Shown here: in pieces, positions 18,737 through 26,972 of the stretch
Layout of the letters: every line of letters begins with the position of its first letter
Numbering within the stretch: the first letter of the stretch is position 1
Assembly (NCBI RefSeq): GCF_024498175.1
Contig: NZ_CP101823.1
Span: 2,672,987 to 2,736,986, forward strand
From: Haloplanus salinarum
GTDB lineage: Archaea > Halobacteriota > Halobacteria > Halobacteriales > Haloferacaceae
DNA length: 64,000 nt
Direction of reading: 5' to 3'
Program-made: the position numbers and the translations under genes
The notes under the pieces: model-generated
The model's input: the letters and a program-made list of their open reading frames with translations, nothing else
Database searches by the model: none
What the model was told of the DNA's origin: nothing

Positions 18737-19090
18737 ATGTCCTCACTCGCGGACGAGCCGTGTGAAGCCTGCACCAGCGACGACGAACCCCTGACGAGCG
18801 AGGAGTACGAGTCGTATCTGGACGACCTCCGGACGGACGTGTGGGAGGTCGTCGACGACCACCACCTACACGCCCACTACGAGTTCGAGGACTTCAGGGA
18901 CGCCCTGGAGTTCACCTACGAGATCGGTGAACTCGCCGAGGAGGAGTGGCACCACCCCGACCTCGCGCTCGCGTGGGGCGAAGTCGAGGTGGAGATGTGG
19001 ACCCACAAGATCGACGGCCTCCACAAGACGGACTTCGTGATGGCCGCACGGATGGACCGTATCTACGAGGGATACGAGCCCGCGGAGTGA
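18737..19090 (+). CDS. Pterin-4a-carbinolamine dehydratase family protein
   Basis: The 117-residue protein carries the family motif [20 protein letters not shown] followed by GLHKTDF, near residues 73-100. Classical members dehydrate 4a-hydroxytetrahydrobiopterin; in archaea, where aromatic hydroxylases are often absent, a role in molybdopterin or other pterin metabolism has been suggested for relatives. The N-terminus has a CxxC pair (CEAC) not needed for the fold. The next gene, an FKBP, starts 38 nt downstream. Confidence 0.88.
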   Translation: MSSLADEPCEACTSDDEPLTSEEYESYLDDLRTDVWEVVDDHHLHAHYEFEDFRDALEFTYEIGELAEEEWHHPDLALAWGEVEVEMWTHKIDGLHKTDFVMAARMDRIYEGYEPAE

Positions 19091-19128
19091 TACCAAGCCC
19101 TTATGGGTCCCACGCCACTGGATCGAGC

Positions 19129-19596
19129 ATGACGATTTCTACCGGCGATTCGGTCACCATCGCGTACACCGGCCGTCTCGACGACGGGACGGTCTTCGAC
19201 ACCACCGACGAATCGGTCGCCGAGGAGGCCGGCCTCCTCGACGAGCAGCCCGACCGCGAGTTCGAACCGCTCACCGTCGAGGTCGGGGAGGGCAACCTCA
19301 TCGAGGGGATGGAGCAGGGACTGCTCGGCCTCGAAGCGGGCGACTCCGAGACCATCACGGTCCCGCCGGAGGAGGCCTACGGCGAGGCCGACGGCGACAG
19401 CGTCCGCGAGTTCGAACCCGCGCAGTTCGAGGAGATGGTGGGCCAAGAGCCCGCCGAAGGACTCCAGGTTCGCGCACAGGGCGGCGCGGTCGGCACCGTC
19501 GTCGACGTGAGCGCCGACACCGTCAGCGTGGACTTCGAACATCCGCTGGCCGGCGAGACGCTGACCTTCGAGATCGACGTCCTCGACGTCGAATAG
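19129..19596 (+). CDS. SlyD-like FKBP peptidyl-prolyl isomerase
   Basis: The start ATG at 19129 gives 155 residues. The FKBP core (VTIAYTGRLDDGTVFDTT near 8-25; EGNLIEGMEQGLLGL near 53-67; PPEEAYGE near 78-85) is interrupted by an insert-in-flap domain (about 85-130), as in SlyD. These cytoplasmic enzymes speed prolyl isomerisation and act as folding helpers. The His-rich tail of bacterial SlyD is missing. mutL starts downstream on the same strand. Confidence 0.92.
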   Translation: MTISTGDSVTIAYTGRLDDGTVFDTTDESVAEEAGLLDEQPDREFEPLTVEVGEGNLIEGMEQGLLGLEAGDSETITVPPEEAYGEADGDSVREFEPAQFEEMVGQEPAEGLQVRAQGGAVGTVVDVSADTVSVDFEHPLAGETLTFEIDVLDVE

Positions 19597-19659
19597 CGGC
19601 GTCGAACCGCCACGGGCGGCACCGTGGCGTTGATGATCCTTCCTCCCGAGCTATCGAGC

Positions 19660-21945
19660 GTGAGCGAGACGCCGACCATCCACGCACTGGACGACGCGAC
19701 GGTCCGACGCATCGCCGCCGGCGAGGTGGTCGAGCGTCCGGCGAGCGTCGTGAAGGAACTGCTCGAGAACAGTCTCGACGCCGACGCCTCGCGCGTGACC
19801 GTCGCCGTCGAGGGCGGGGGCGTCGAGGGGATCCGCGTCCGCGACGACGGGGTCGGCATGACCGCCGCGGACTTGGAGCGGGCGGTCGAGGAGCACACGA
19901 CCAGCAAGATCACGGGGGGCGACGACCTCGACCAAGTGGGCACGCTGGGGTTCCGCGGTGAGGCGCTCCACACCATCGGCGCGGTGTCGCGGCTGACGAT
20001 CCGGTCGCGCCCCCGGTCGGGCGGGCGCGGGCACGAACTCACCGTCGAGGGCGGGACGGCCGGCGAGGTCACCCCCTCGGGCTGTCCGCCGGGAACGGTC
20101 GTCGAGGTCGCGGACCTGTTCTACAACACGCCGGCCCGGCGGAAGTTCCTCAAGACCGAGACGACGGAGTTCGACCACGTCAACCGCGTGGTGACCCAGT
20201 ACGCCCTCGCCAACCCCGACGTGGCGACGACGCTCGAACACGACGGCCGCGAGGTGTTCGCCACCGAGGGTGCGGGCGACCTCGAATCGACCGTCCTCGC
20301 GGTCTACGGCCGCGAGGTGGCGTCGTCGATGATCGAGGTCGACGGGGGGCGACCGGAACCCGGCGCCGACCCGTCGGGCCCCGTCGAATCGGTGTCGGGG
20401 CTCGTGAGCCACCCCGAGACGACGCGGGCGGGCCGGGAGTACCTCTCGACGTTCGTCAACGGCCGCTACGTCACCGCGGGGACGCTCCGCGAGGCCGTCC
20501 TCGACGCCTACGGCGGCCAACTGGCGACCGACCGCTACCCCTTCGCCGTCCTCTTCGTCGAGGTGCCGCCCGACGCCGTTGACGTGAACGTCCACCCCCG
20601 CAAGATGGAGGTGCGGTTCGACGACGAGGCGGCCGTCCGCGAGGCGGTGACGGCGGCCGTCCGCGAGGCGCTGCTTGAGGAGGGGCTGGTCCGGACGGCG
20701 GCCCCGCGTGGGCGCTCGGCGCCCGCGGAGACCGAAATCGACCCGTCGTCGCCGGATCGGGAGGTGGCCGGGGGGGAGGCGGCCCCCGATTCCGATTCCG
20801 ATTCCGATTCCGATTCCGATTCCGATTCCGATTCCGATTCCGATTCCGATTCCGATTCCGATTCCGATTCCGATTCCGATTCCGATTCCGATTCCGATTC
20901 CGATTCCGATTCCGATTCCGATTCCGATTCCGATTCCGATTCCCACGCCGGTGCCGGCTCGGACTCCGACGACGGATCCGACCGGGACACGAGCCCGACG
21001 CCCGACCGCGACGCGGGGACCGCCGCCGTCCCGACGGGGACCGAACCGGCGGACGAGCGCGGGTCCGACGACGTGGGGAGCGACACCCGCTCGGACGGGA
21101 CGACCCGAGCGTCGACCCTCGACGAGGCGACGGCGGACGGCGCGGTCGGGACCGGCGGGAGCGAGGAGGTGACGCCGGAACCCGTCGGTGACGACGGTGT
21201 CGAGGGAACGGCCAGCGACCCCGCCGAGCCGGCGGCCGACCGCGACGCGGACGCCGACGGCCCGTGGCACGCCGGCGGGATCCGTCCGCCGAGCGAGCAG
21301 CGGACGCTCGACGGCGACCGGGCGGCGCCGGACCGCGACTTCGAGCGCCTGCCCGCAATGTGCGTCCTCGGACAGTACGACGACACGTACCTGGTCGCGG
21401 AGACGGCCGACGGCCTGGCCCTGATCGACCAGCACGCGGCCGACGAGCGGGTGAACTACGAGCGGCTTCGGGCACAGTTCGACGGCGACACGACCACCCA
21501 GGTGTTGGCGGAGCCGGTCGAAATCGAACTGACCGCCCGCGAAGCGGCGGTGTTCGACACCTACGAAGACGCCGTCGCTCAGTTGGGATTCCACGCCGAC
21601 CGCGTCGACGACCGAACCGTCCGGGTGACGACCGTGCCCACCGTCGTCGCCGACTCGGTCGGCCCGACGCTGATCCGCGACGTTCTGACCAACTTCGTCG
21701 ACGACGAGCGGGATGCCGAAGGGACGATCGACGAAGTGGCCGACGACCTGCTGGCGGATATGGCGTGTCACCCGTCGATCACGGGCAACACGTCGCTGAC
21801 GGAGGGGTCGGTGTTCGACCTCCTGTCGGCGCTCGACGACTGTGACAACCCGTGGGCGTGCCCGCACGGCCGGCCGGTGGTGATCTCGTTCGACCACGAC
21901 GAGATCAGCGACCGGTTCGAGCGGGACTACCCGGGACACGACTGA
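19660..21945 (+). CDS. mutL: DNA mismatch repair protein MutL with a long Asp-Ser repeat linker
   Basis: The preferred start is GTG 19660 ([12 protein letters not shown]), which matches usual archaeal and bacterial MutL N-termini; ATG 19633 is possible. This gives 761 residues. The GHKL ATPase has ENSLDA (about 36-41), DDGVGM and GFRGEAL. The linker holds 26 Asp-Ser repeats (about 377-428) and further acidic low-complexity sequence. The C-terminal domain carries [12 protein letters not shown], which fits the DQHAx2Ex4E metal-binding endonuclease motif, plus ACHPSI and CPHGRP. It is therefore predicted to nick DNA in mismatch repair together with MutS. Confidence 0.96.
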   Translation: MSETPTIHALDDATVRRIAAGEVVERPASVVKELLENSLDADASRVTVAVEGGGVEGIRVRDDGVGMTAADLERAVEEHTTSKITGGDDLDQVGTLGFRGEALHTIGAVSRLTIRSRPRSGGRGHELTVEGGTAGEVTPSGCPPGTVVEVADLFYNTPARRKFLKTETTEFDHVNRVVTQYALANPDVATTLEHDGREVFATEGAGDLESTVLAVYGREVASSMIEVDGGRPEPGADPSGPVESVSGLVSHPETTRAGREYLSTFVNGRYVTAGTLREAVLDAYGGQLATDRYPFAVLFVEVPPDAVDVNVHPRKMEVRFDDEAAVREAVTAAVREALLEEGLVRTAAPRGRSAPAETEIDPSSPDREVAGGEAAPDSDSDSDSDSDSDSDSDSDSDSDSDSDSDSDSDSDSDSDSDSDSDSDSDSDSHAGAGSDSDDGSDRDTSPTPDRDAGTAAVPTGTEPADERGSDDVGSDTRSDGTTRASTLDEATADGAVGTGGSEEVTPEPVGDDGVEGTASDPAEPAADRDADADGPWHAGGIRPPSEQRTLDGDRAAPDRDFERLPAMCVLGQYDDTYLVAETADGLALIDQHAADERVNYERLRAQFDGDTTTQVLAEPVEIELTAREAAVFDTYEDAVAQLGFHADRVDDRTVRVTTVPTVVADSVGPTLIRDVLTNFVDDERDAEGTIDEVADDLLADMACHPSITGNTSLTEGSVFDLLSALDDCDNPWACPHGRPVVISFDHDEISDRFERDYPGHD
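20788..20943. repeat. Perfect GATTCC hexanucleotide repeat, 26 copies
   Basis: A 156-bp run of GATTCC without a single interruption encodes 26 Asp-Ser pairs in the MutL linker. Neighbouring Asp-Ser codons outside the run (GACTCCGAC) differ, so codon identity inside is not explained by protein selection and indicates slippage-driven expansion. A change in copy number keeps the frame. Confidence 0.97.
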
Positions 21946-22155
21946 TCACGGGAAGGTTCGGCAGTTGAGCAGTCACCGCGACATCGGTCCCCAGGATCGT
22001 CGTAGAAGGGATCGAGCCGCGAAGCGAGTGAGTTTCGCCGCCGGATCGGACGCCGTCGCAACGAACGGGGTCACGAGGGCGGTCCCGTTCGCCCGCGAAC
22101 CACGCCGTCCGTGGGTGACGGCGAGACGGTCGGCTAGGAACCGAACCCGCGTACC

Positions 22156-22164
22156 ATATTTATA
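22156..22164 (+). promoter_or_regulatory. TATA box of receptor kinase A
   Basis: ATATTTATA ends 26 nt before the ATG at 22191, the classic spacing for a leaderless haloarchaeal transcript. The 245 bp between mutL and this gene holds no other feature I can support. Confidence 0.6.
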
Positions 22165-22190
22165 CATGTGGCTAACAAGTCACGATCGAA

Positions 22191-24518
22191 ATGTGTGCGT
22201 GCTGGACTCGACGGGAGGCTCTGCGGATGGCGGGCTGTACGGCCGTAGGAGGGCTGTTGCTATCGCCGGGTACTGCGAGTGGACAGAGCGGTGAATCGTG
22301 GCCGGAATCGGGGTACGACGACGGGAATACGGACTACGCTCCCGAGAATACGGGCCCGGTGGCGAACGTGGAAGAAGCGTGGCGTCACGAACTGGATTCC
22401 ACCCCCGGCGACATAACGGTCGCGAACGGGAACGTCTACGTGAGCAGTCTGCAACTCGACAACCCGCTATACTCGCTGGAAGCTACTTCCGGTGCCGAAC
22501 GTTGGACTGCCCAGGGTAACGACGTTGAGATAGCGGACGGCTCCATCTACACACACGACGAGAGAAACGTGCTCGCGTTGAATCCGGGCGATGGGACCGA
22601 GCGATGGCGGTCGGAGCGTACGTTTTCGGACGTCGATATCGGTCCCCCGTCGATCGCGGACGACCAAATATTCGCCGTATCGTACGACACTGGAAACGAA
22701 ACCAGTGGTGTACACGCATTAGGGATCGACAGTGGAGCCGAACGATGGCGTTTCGAGGGGAAGGGAAGAGTTATCGCCCATCCAGCGATAGGAGCCGATT
22801 CGGTGTTCGTAGGGACGAACAGCAATTATCTCTACGCGATCCGGAGGAGCGATGGGACCGAGCGGTGGCGGTTCCGTACCCAGAGCATGGTCCTATCAAC
22901 GGTTCTATCCGACGGGGTCGTGTACTTCGGCGGCGACGAGTACGTGTATGCCGTCGATGCCGCCACCGGGAGCGAGCGCTGGCGGTTCCAAGCGGGAACG
23001 CCGTCTACGGGGTCAACACCGACGGCGTCGGTACCCACGATAGTCGCCGAGGATACCGTATACGCCCGAGGTGACGATACCATCTACGCGTTGAACACGA
23101 CCGACGGTACGGAGCGATGGCGGATCGAAAGTGGGGGTACGGCAATTGCGATGGTCGGGGACGTGATCTATGCGTACGACGACCGTGGGCTCTATGCGCT
23201 GGATTCGGATGACAGAAGCGAACGATGGCGCGTTCAGCTGGACGATGGATTGGCAGGGTTCGCGGTGGCCAACGGAACGATCTATGCCGGAAGTCGGAAC
23301 GATTCCGTATATGCCCTGAGCGGTGACACGCCGAATCAGGGTCAGATGGCGTCCACGACGACGAACACGCAGGCCGACAACGGCAGTGATCTCGGAGGAG
23401 GAACGGGGAAGCCATCCCAAGGTACCGAAGGCGGGGAGGGTGGTTCGGGGGTCATGGTCCCGCTCGCGGGTGCACTCGCTGCCGGGGCGGGGGGCGGCCT
23501 CTGGTACTGGCACCGCAGTGACGACGACGGGGAGCGGAGTCAGGGTGGAGTGACCGACGACGACCGTTCGACAGCTAGCGGATCGATGGGCGAGCGGGCA
23601 CGGAGTTACGACGGCCCGGATCGGTCGTCCTCCTTAGGCGTCGCTACCCAGTTCGACCGCGCACCGGGCGAAATACCTCGCGCACCGGACGTCCCCATCG
23701 ACTACGAGGACCTCGTCGAGCGGGGGACGATCGGAACGGGCGAAGAAGCCGAAGTCGTGCGAGCTACGTACCCGACAGCGGAGGGAGACGTTGACCTCGC
23801 AGTGAAACGGCCCCGTATGAGCGGAACACTACACCAGGAGAGAGTCGAGGAGATCATGGAAAGTGCCGAGACGTGGGACAAGTTGGACGACCACGATCAC
23901 GTCGTCGGCGTCCTCGATTACGACGCGGACCCCGTTCCGTGGATCGCCATGGAGTACATGGACGGTGGGACGCTCTCCGAACGAGCGGGTGACCTCGACT
24001 TCGACCGCGCGTGCTGGGTCGCGGTGGCGATCGCCGACGGCGTCCACCACGCCCACCGAAGGGGGGTCGCTCACCTCGATCTCGTCCCCTCGAACGTACT
24101 CTTCCGATCGGTCGAGAACGCGTGGGACGTTCCAAAAGTCGGGGACTGGGGTATCGCGAAACGCCTGTTCGAACACTCGAAAAGCATCGAGACGATATCG
24201 CCACAGCACGCCGCACCCGAACAGTTCAGCGACGAGTACGGTGCGACGGACGATCTGACCGACGTATATCAACTCGGATCGATATTCTACGAGCTGTTCA
24301 CGGGGAAGCCACCGTTTACCGGCAGACCAGCTACGGTCATGGATCGCGTTCTACACGAGGAGCCGACCCCACCGAGCGAGGTGGCGGAGGTCCCCACGGA
24401 ACTCGACGACGTACTGTCGACCGCACTGTCCAAGCACAAAGACGAGCGGTACGAATCCGTTCTCCTACTGCAGCGGGCCATCCGTGACCTGTACGTCGAC
24501 CGACACGGCCAGCAGTAG
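22191..24518 (+). CDS. Receptor kinase A: Tat signal, PQQ-like propeller, membrane helix, Ser/Thr kinase
   Basis: The 775-residue protein starts with a Tat signal (WTRREALRMAG). Seven ERW-type motifs at about residues 103, 137, 184, 224, 262, 308 and 344 mark a PQQ-like beta-propeller, predicted outside the cell. After a Gly/Ser linker comes a single membrane helix (about 421-440), then a Hanks-type kinase (about 508-740) inside: Lys539 in LAVKRP, Glu588 in IAMEYMDGG, Asp630 in HLDLVPSN, Asp652 in DWG, and APEQF. Two departures stand out: HLD replaces HRD (non-RD kinase), and Val632 replaces the catalytic-loop Lys kept in its three paralogues. The Gly-rich loop GTGEEAEV also lacks the last glycine. 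It is likely a sensor; activity may be reduced. Confidence 0.85.
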   Translation: MCACWTRREALRMAGCTAVGGLLLSPGTASGQSGESWPESGYDDGNTDYAPENTGPVANVEEAWRHELDSTPGDITVANGNVYVSSLQLDNPLYSLEATSGAERWTAQGNDVEIADGSIYTHDERNVLALNPGDGTERWRSERTFSDVDIGPPSIADDQIFAVSYDTGNETSGVHALGIDSGAERWRFEGKGRVIAHPAIGADSVFVGTNSNYLYAIRRSDGTERWRFRTQSMVLSTVLSDGVVYFGGDEYVYAVDAATGSERWRFQAGTPSTGSTPTASVPTIVAEDTVYARGDDTIYALNTTDGTERWRIESGGTAIAMVGDVIYAYDDRGLYALDSDDRSERWRVQLDDGLAGFAVANGTIYAGSRNDSVYALSGDTPNQGQMASTTTNTQADNGSDLGGGTGKPSQGTEGGEGGSGVMVPLAGALAAGAGGGLWYWHRSDDDGERSQGGVTDDDRSTASGSMGERARSYDGPDRSSSLGVATQFDRAPGEIPRAPDVPIDYEDLVERGTIGTGEEAEVVRATYPTAEGDVDLAVKRPRMSGTLHQERVEEIMESAETWDKLDDHDHVVGVLDYDADPVPWIAMEYMDGGTLSERAGDLDFDRACWVAVAIADGVHHAHRRGVAHLDLVPSNVLFRSVENAWDVPKVGDWGIAKRLFEHSKSIETISPQHAAPEQFSDEYGATDDLTDVYQLGSIFYELFTGKPPFTGRPATVMDRVLHEEPTPPSEVAEVPTELDDVLSTALSKHKDERYESVLLLQRAIRDLYVDRHGQQ

Positions 24519-24549
24519 CTCCGTCGGGACAGGGGTTCAGTAGCGAACG

Positions 24550-24556
24550 ATTTATT
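24550..24556 (+). promoter_or_regulatory. TATA box of receptor kinase B
   Basis: ATTTATT lies 20 nt before the ATG at 24577, inside the 58-nt gap after kinase A. It suggests that kinase B has its own promoter and a nearly leaderless mRNA. Confidence 0.5.
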
Positions 24557-24576
24557 GAGAGACGAACACAGACGTC

Positions 24577-26904
24577 ATGTCGATGGGTCGACACTGGACG
24601 CGAAGAAAGGCGATACGGGTCGCCGGAAGCGCAGCTATCGGAGGCGGGGCACTGCTGTCGGGGGGAACGAACGGGGCCGCCGGCCAGCGCGCAGAAACGT
24701 GGACGCAGTACGGATACGACGGCGCAAATACGGGACACGCACCGGACAACACGGGGTTCACCGAAAACGTGGGGGTAGACTGGCGGTTTCAGGCGGAGCG
24801 AAGCGTGATGTCGTCGCCCGCAGTCGTCAACAACGTTCTTTACGTGGCCACCGGACCGCATCAAAACCCGGGGAACGGACACGTCTACGCGCTGGATACG
24901 GGCGCTGGGACGGAGATCTGGCGTTTCGAAACCGAAGACGAGTTCGGTGCGTTTGGCCTCTCGTCGCCGACGATCGTGGACGACAAAATAATATTGAATA
25001 ATGAAGGAAGAGTCCACGCACTCAGTCGGGACGATGGTAAGGCGCTGTGGAGCGAGTGGGTCAGTTCCAACGCACACACTTCCTCGACTGTCGTAGATGG
25101 GACCGTCTTCGTGGCGGGCGATTCCTCCGATGCGGGTCTGTACGCGCTATCGGCGAGCGATGGCACCGAGCAGTGGTTCTTCGGGACACAGGGGCGGGTG
25201 AGTACGACACCCGCAGTGGCAAACGGCACCGTGTACGTCGCGGCACGGGAGAGAGGGAGCGACGAAGCGACGGTGCATGCCATAGACACCGCGAACGGAA
25301 CCGAACGCTGGCGATTCGACGGAGCCAGCGACGCGATTCACTCCTCGCCAGCGGTGGCCGGGGATACGGTCTATTTCGGCAGTCACGATACTACCGTATA
25401 CGCCCTGAACACGGACGACGGAAGCGAACGCTGGCGATTCGAAGCAGAGCAAGAGATCTTTTCTTCGCCCGCGGTTGCGAACGGGACCGTCTACGTCGGG
25501 GCCGTCAGTCAACTCCATGCCCTGGATGCACAGGACGGAAGCGAACGCTGGCGCTTCGAGATGGGCACGTTCCGATCCTCACCGGTGGTGGTGAACGGAG
25601 TGGTGTATTTCGGCGGCACCAACGACTACGTGTACGCAGTAAACGCGAACGACGGGTCCCAACTGTGGCGGTTCGAGGCACTCAATTCGGTTTCGTCCTC
25701 TCCAGCGGTCGTGAACGGGACCGTCTACATCGGCAGCGAAGATAACAACGTGTACGCACTGACGGGCGACGCAACCTCACAGGTCGAGACGGAGAGCCGG
25801 ATCCAAACACCGACCGCGACCCAACCAGCAACCGCTTCGAGTACCGGGACCGACGGCGATGAAACCGACGAGAACGGTGTCGGTGGTGACGGACGGACGT
25901 CGAGTCGAACGCCCGAGGGAGACGGTGGTAACGGGGACCTCATCGTGCCGCTAACGGGCGTACTCGCGGGGGCTGGAGGCGGAATCTGGTACTGGCGACA
26001 CAACGGTGAGAACGGGGCCATCTGGACGCACGGTCCACTAGGGGGAACACAAAGTATGGGCCCCCCCGAACGAGTGCCGCAGGCCCCGGCAGTGGACGTT
26101 GTTTACGATGAGCTCACGGACGAGGAACCGATCGGGGCAGGAGGGAGCGCCGATGTGGTCAAAGTAACGCTACCGACATCCGAGGGCGACGTCCCCCTCG
26201 CGATCAAACGCCCACGGACGAGTAACACGCTGGAGGTTGACGAAGTCGAAACGTTGTTACGAGAGGCCGAGACGTGGGACAAACTCGACGATCACGACCA
26301 CATCGTCGGCGTGGTGGACTATGGAGCGACTCCGCTTCCCTGGATCGCCATGGAGTACATGGACGGCGGTGATCTCTCCGAGCGAACCGGCGATCTCGAG
26401 TTCGATCAGGCGGTGTGGACTGCGGAGGCGATCGCGAGGGGCGTCCGCCACGCTCACCGTCGCGGCGTCGCTCACCTCGATCTCAAGCCCGCGAACGTCC
26501 TCTTCCGGTCGATCGAGGACGCCTGGGACGTGCCGAAGGTCGCCGACTGGGGCCTTTCGAAACATCTGATCGAACGTTCGGAAACGGTCGAGGGACTGTC
26601 ACCACAGTACGCGGCACCCGAACAGTTCGATGACGACTTCGGAGTTCCCGACGACGTCACGGACGTGTACCAACTCGGAACGGTCCTGTACGAGTTGTTC
26701 ACGGGGAAGCCGCCGTTCGAGGGCCAGCCGGCGAAGGCGATGCACAGAGTGTTGAACGAACGACCGACACCACCGAGCGAGATATCGGATGTGCCCCCTG
26801 CGTTGGACGACATCCTTCTTCCCGCATTGGCCAAGGAGAAAAAAGACCGCTACGAGTCGGTTTTGCTGTTACAGAAGGCACTGCAAGAGCTACGAGACGA
26901 CTGA
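24577..26904 (+). CDS. Receptor kinase B: Tat signal, PQQ-like propeller, membrane helix, Ser/Thr kinase
   Basis: The 775-residue paralogue of kinase A is encoded 58 nt downstream on the same strand. It has a Tat signal (WTRRKAIRVAG), propeller repeats of the GSERWRFE type with SSPAV/NGTVYVG strands (about 65-395), a Thr/Ser/Gly linker, a membrane helix (about 454-473) and a kinase domain (about 510-765). Key residues are intact: GAGGSADV loop, Lys544, Asp635 in HLDLKPAN, Asp657 in DWG, and APEQF. HRD is HLD as in all four copies. No propeller PQQ-ligand set is obvious, so the propeller is better read as a binding or sensor module than a dehydrogenase. Codon use is visibly more AT-rich than in neighbouring core genes. 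Confidence 0.88.
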   Translation: MSMGRHWTRRKAIRVAGSAAIGGGALLSGGTNGAAGQRAETWTQYGYDGANTGHAPDNTGFTENVGVDWRFQAERSVMSSPAVVNNVLYVATGPHQNPGNGHVYALDTGAGTEIWRFETEDEFGAFGLSSPTIVDDKIILNNEGRVHALSRDDGKALWSEWVSSNAHTSSTVVDGTVFVAGDSSDAGLYALSASDGTEQWFFGTQGRVSTTPAVANGTVYVAARERGSDEATVHAIDTANGTERWRFDGASDAIHSSPAVAGDTVYFGSHDTTVYALNTDDGSERWRFEAEQEIFSSPAVANGTVYVGAVSQLHALDAQDGSERWRFEMGTFRSSPVVVNGVVYFGGTNDYVYAVNANDGSQLWRFEALNSVSSSPAVVNGTVYIGSEDNNVYALTGDATSQVETESRIQTPTATQPATASSTGTDGDETDENGVGGDGRTSSRTPEGDGGNGDLIVPLTGVLAGAGGGIWYWRHNGENGAIWTHGPLGGTQSMGPPERVPQAPAVDVVYDELTDEEPIGAGGSADVVKVTLPTSEGDVPLAIKRPRTSNTLEVDEVETLLREAETWDKLDDHDHIVGVVDYGATPLPWIAMEYMDGGDLSERTGDLEFDQAVWTAEAIARGVRHAHRRGVAHLDLKPANVLFRSIEDAWDVPKVADWGLSKHLIERSETVEGLSPQYAAPEQFDDDFGVPDDVTDVYQLGTVLYELFTGKPPFEGQPAKAMHRVLNERPTPPSEISDVPPALDDILLPALAKEKKDRYESVLLLQKALQELRDD

Positions 26905-26972
26905 GATACCGCGTCGAATAGTCGAACCGTCGGAAAACGAATCCCCGTCACGACCATCCAACACCCCCGAAG

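Noticed and set aside
19651-21939. Long minus-strand frame antisense to mutL with Gly-Ile repeats
   Set aside because: It exists only because GATTCC repeats and GC-rich codons leave the opposite frame open; the plus strand encodes complete MutL motifs.
22191-23360. True PQQ-dependent dehydrogenase domain in the receptor kinases
   Set aside because: The blades carry ERW-type PQQ-like repeats, but no disulfide, calcium or cofactor-contact residue set of quinoprotein dehydrogenases was seen; BamB-like structural propellers show the same repeats.
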